Positions 33,120-34,089 of a stretch of DNA of 34,089 nt are shown one piece after another. The stretch's first letter is position 1; every line of letters starts with the position of its first letter. The notes below the pieces were generated by a model. It ran no database searches and was not told the DNA's origin. It worked only from the letters and a program-made list of their open reading frames with translations. The DNA is from Bacteroidota bacterium (GTDB lineage: Bacteria; Bacteroidota; Bacteroidia; UKL13-3). The stretch is from positions 1-34,089 of the forward strand of contig JAWXAU010000190.1 in assembly GCA_034439655.1 (NCBI GenBank), written 5' to 3'. Made by a program: the position numbers and the translations under genes.

Positions 33120-34089
33120 ATGAGAAAAATTATACCCATACTGTTATTTGTTTTTAGCTTTACTCAAAGCTTGGAAACCAAAGCCACCCACGTAATGGGG
33201 GCTGATATCGAGTATACCTGCCGGAGCAAGGACACCTTCGATTTTATCGTACGTGTTTTCAAGGACTGCAAAGGTGTGAGCTTGTCAGCCATTGCAATGA
33301 ACGTTATTGGGATTGGATGCTCATATACCTCAAGCTATACTATGACCCAAGTTTCCTGTCAGGATATTACCCCTGTATGTAAAAAGTCATGCTCCAAGTG
33401 CGACCGTACCAACTGCAATGCATACGGCTATCCCAACGGTTCCGATGCAAGTTGTTCGTTCCCGTACGGTGTTGAAAAATTGATATTCAAACAGACAGTA
33501 ATTTTTCCAAAGAACAACACCTGCTGCAAATTCCGTGTGGAGTATTCTCAGTGCTGTCGGAACGGGGCCATCACCACCTGTTGTGCGGGCGATAATTTTT
33601 ATTCCTATGCCGAGTTCAACCGCTGCATCACCCCCTGCAACAACTCGCCCACACTTACCAACGACCCCGTGGGTATGTACTGCGTGGGCAACTGCATCTG
33701 CTACAACAACGGTGCCCGCGACACTTCCAACTACGATTCCATTTCCTACCACATGGCACAGGCTCTTTCAGCCTTTGGCTCACCTGCTACTTACCAAGGT
33801 TCCTATACTTACCAGTACCCCTTGTACTATGATGGTTTCCCCTCGATAAAAAAATACAACGACAAGACTTGCAAGGGATGGCTCTTGGACTCCATCACTG
33901 GCGACCTTTGCTTCAAGCCGATGCAGCAGCAGGTGTCCGTTGTGGCCATCACCCTCAAAGAATGGCGTAAGGACTCCAACGGCAAGATGGTGAACATAGG
34001 TCTCACCCGCCGCGACATGCAGCTAATTATTGTGGCCAACTGTACCAACAAGGCACCGAGCCTTCCCGCGGCCACCCAAGTGGGCTGTG
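33120..34089 (+). CDS. Cysteine-rich secreted surface protein, 3-prime truncated by window end
   Basis: An uninterrupted frame runs from the ATG at 33120 to the window edge (323 codons seen, no stop). It starts with a signal peptide MRKIIPILLFVFSFTQSLETKA followed by THVMGADIEYTCRSKDTFDFIVRVFKDCKG. That pattern opens many very large Bacteroidota proteins ending in PKD repeats and a gliding-motility/T9SS sorting domain, so the full protein is probably a big T9SS cargo. About 24 cysteines occur in the visible part, many as CC pairs or close sets (CKKSCSKCDRTNC, TCC, QCC), suggesting dense disulfides or metal binding. After the first ~25 codons the third positions become rich in C and G (AAC, ACC, TGC, TTC, CGC), unlike all neighbours. 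This could mean high expression or acquisition from elsewhere. The plus-strand -7 box TATATTTG is at 33083. Confidence 0.85.
   Translation, partial: MRKIIPILLFVFSFTQSLETKATHVMGADIEYTCRSKDTFDFIVRVFKDCKGVSLSAIAMNVIGIGCSYTSSYTMTQVSCQDITPVCKKSCSKCDRTNCNAYGYPNGSDASCSFPYGVEKLIFKQTVIFPKNNTCCKFRVEYSQCCRNGAITTCCAGDNFYSYAEFNRCITPCNNSPTLTNDPVGMYCVGNCICYNNGARDTSNYDSISYHMAQALSAFGSPATYQGSYTYQYPLYYDGFPSIKKYNDKTCKGWLLDSITGDLCFKPMQQQVSVVAITLKEWRKDSNGKMVNIGLTRRDMQLIIVANCTNKAPSLPAATQVGC

Noticed and set aside
33387-33849. Frames on both strands with Val/Gly/Ala-rich or Thr/Pro/Ser-rich translations
   Set aside because: They are shadows of the GC-rich codons of the Cys-rich gene that starts at 33120.

Overview
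The window looks like a chromosomal segment of a Bacteroidota bacterium, probably a free-living Chitinophaga/Sphingobacteria-like lineage. This rests on several things seen in the sequence: AT-rich DNA, at least three C-terminal type IX secretion (T9SS) sorting domains, signal peptides ending in AQ, Bacteroidota-type promoters (TTTG about 19-20 nt before TAnnTTTG), and typical families such as short AMP nucleosidase, Omp28-like protein, OmpP1/FadL protein and SPASM radical SAM protein. No rRNA, tRNA, CRISPR array, phage or transposase gene was seen.

Layout. 1-4039: AMP nucleosidase, a secreted Omp28/thioredoxin-fold protein and a divergent small T9SS protein. 4037-10594 (all minus strand): an envelope/housekeeping run with glutamate dehydrogenase, phosphatidylserine decarboxylase, an MsbA-like ABC exporter, a periplasmic thioredoxin-like protein, a GT4 glycosyltransferase and an anchored hypothetical protein. 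10909-13467 (minus): an OmpP1/FadL-like outer-membrane protein and a low-complexity Tyr/Asn-rich lipoprotein. 13566-18723 (plus): prolyl-tRNA synthetase, mannose-1-phosphate guanylyltransferase, RsgA (overlapping TAATG junction) and kynurenine 3-monooxygenase. 18724-24941: a repeat-rich surface-protein region with an orphan T9SS sorting-domain fragment, a putative porin and a 1220-aa seven-bladed SBBP propeller protein with its own T9SS domain. 24942-31644 (minus): a complete efflux operon, TetR - TolC - membrane fusion lipoprotein - RND pump, ending in an intrinsic terminator. 31928-34089 (plus): a SPASM radical SAM protein and the start of a very cysteine-rich secreted protein that runs off the window.

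The most notable signals are in and around the SBBP gene. Its signal peptide is out of frame with the mature protein by one base in a T8 run, which suggests slippage-based switching or a sequencing error. Similar structured GC-rich elements flank it in opposite orientations. A paralogous copy of its sorting domain lies 1.8 kb away without a parent gene. A family of short GC palindromes (core CGCCGCGGCG and variants) is scattered between genes, and one related copy appears to lie inside the SBBP reading frame.

I do not see a defence system or other multi-gene novel system. The best candidates for something undescribed are this surface-protein/repeat neighbourhood, the prion-like lipoprotein and the Cys-rich secreted protein beside the radical SAM gene.
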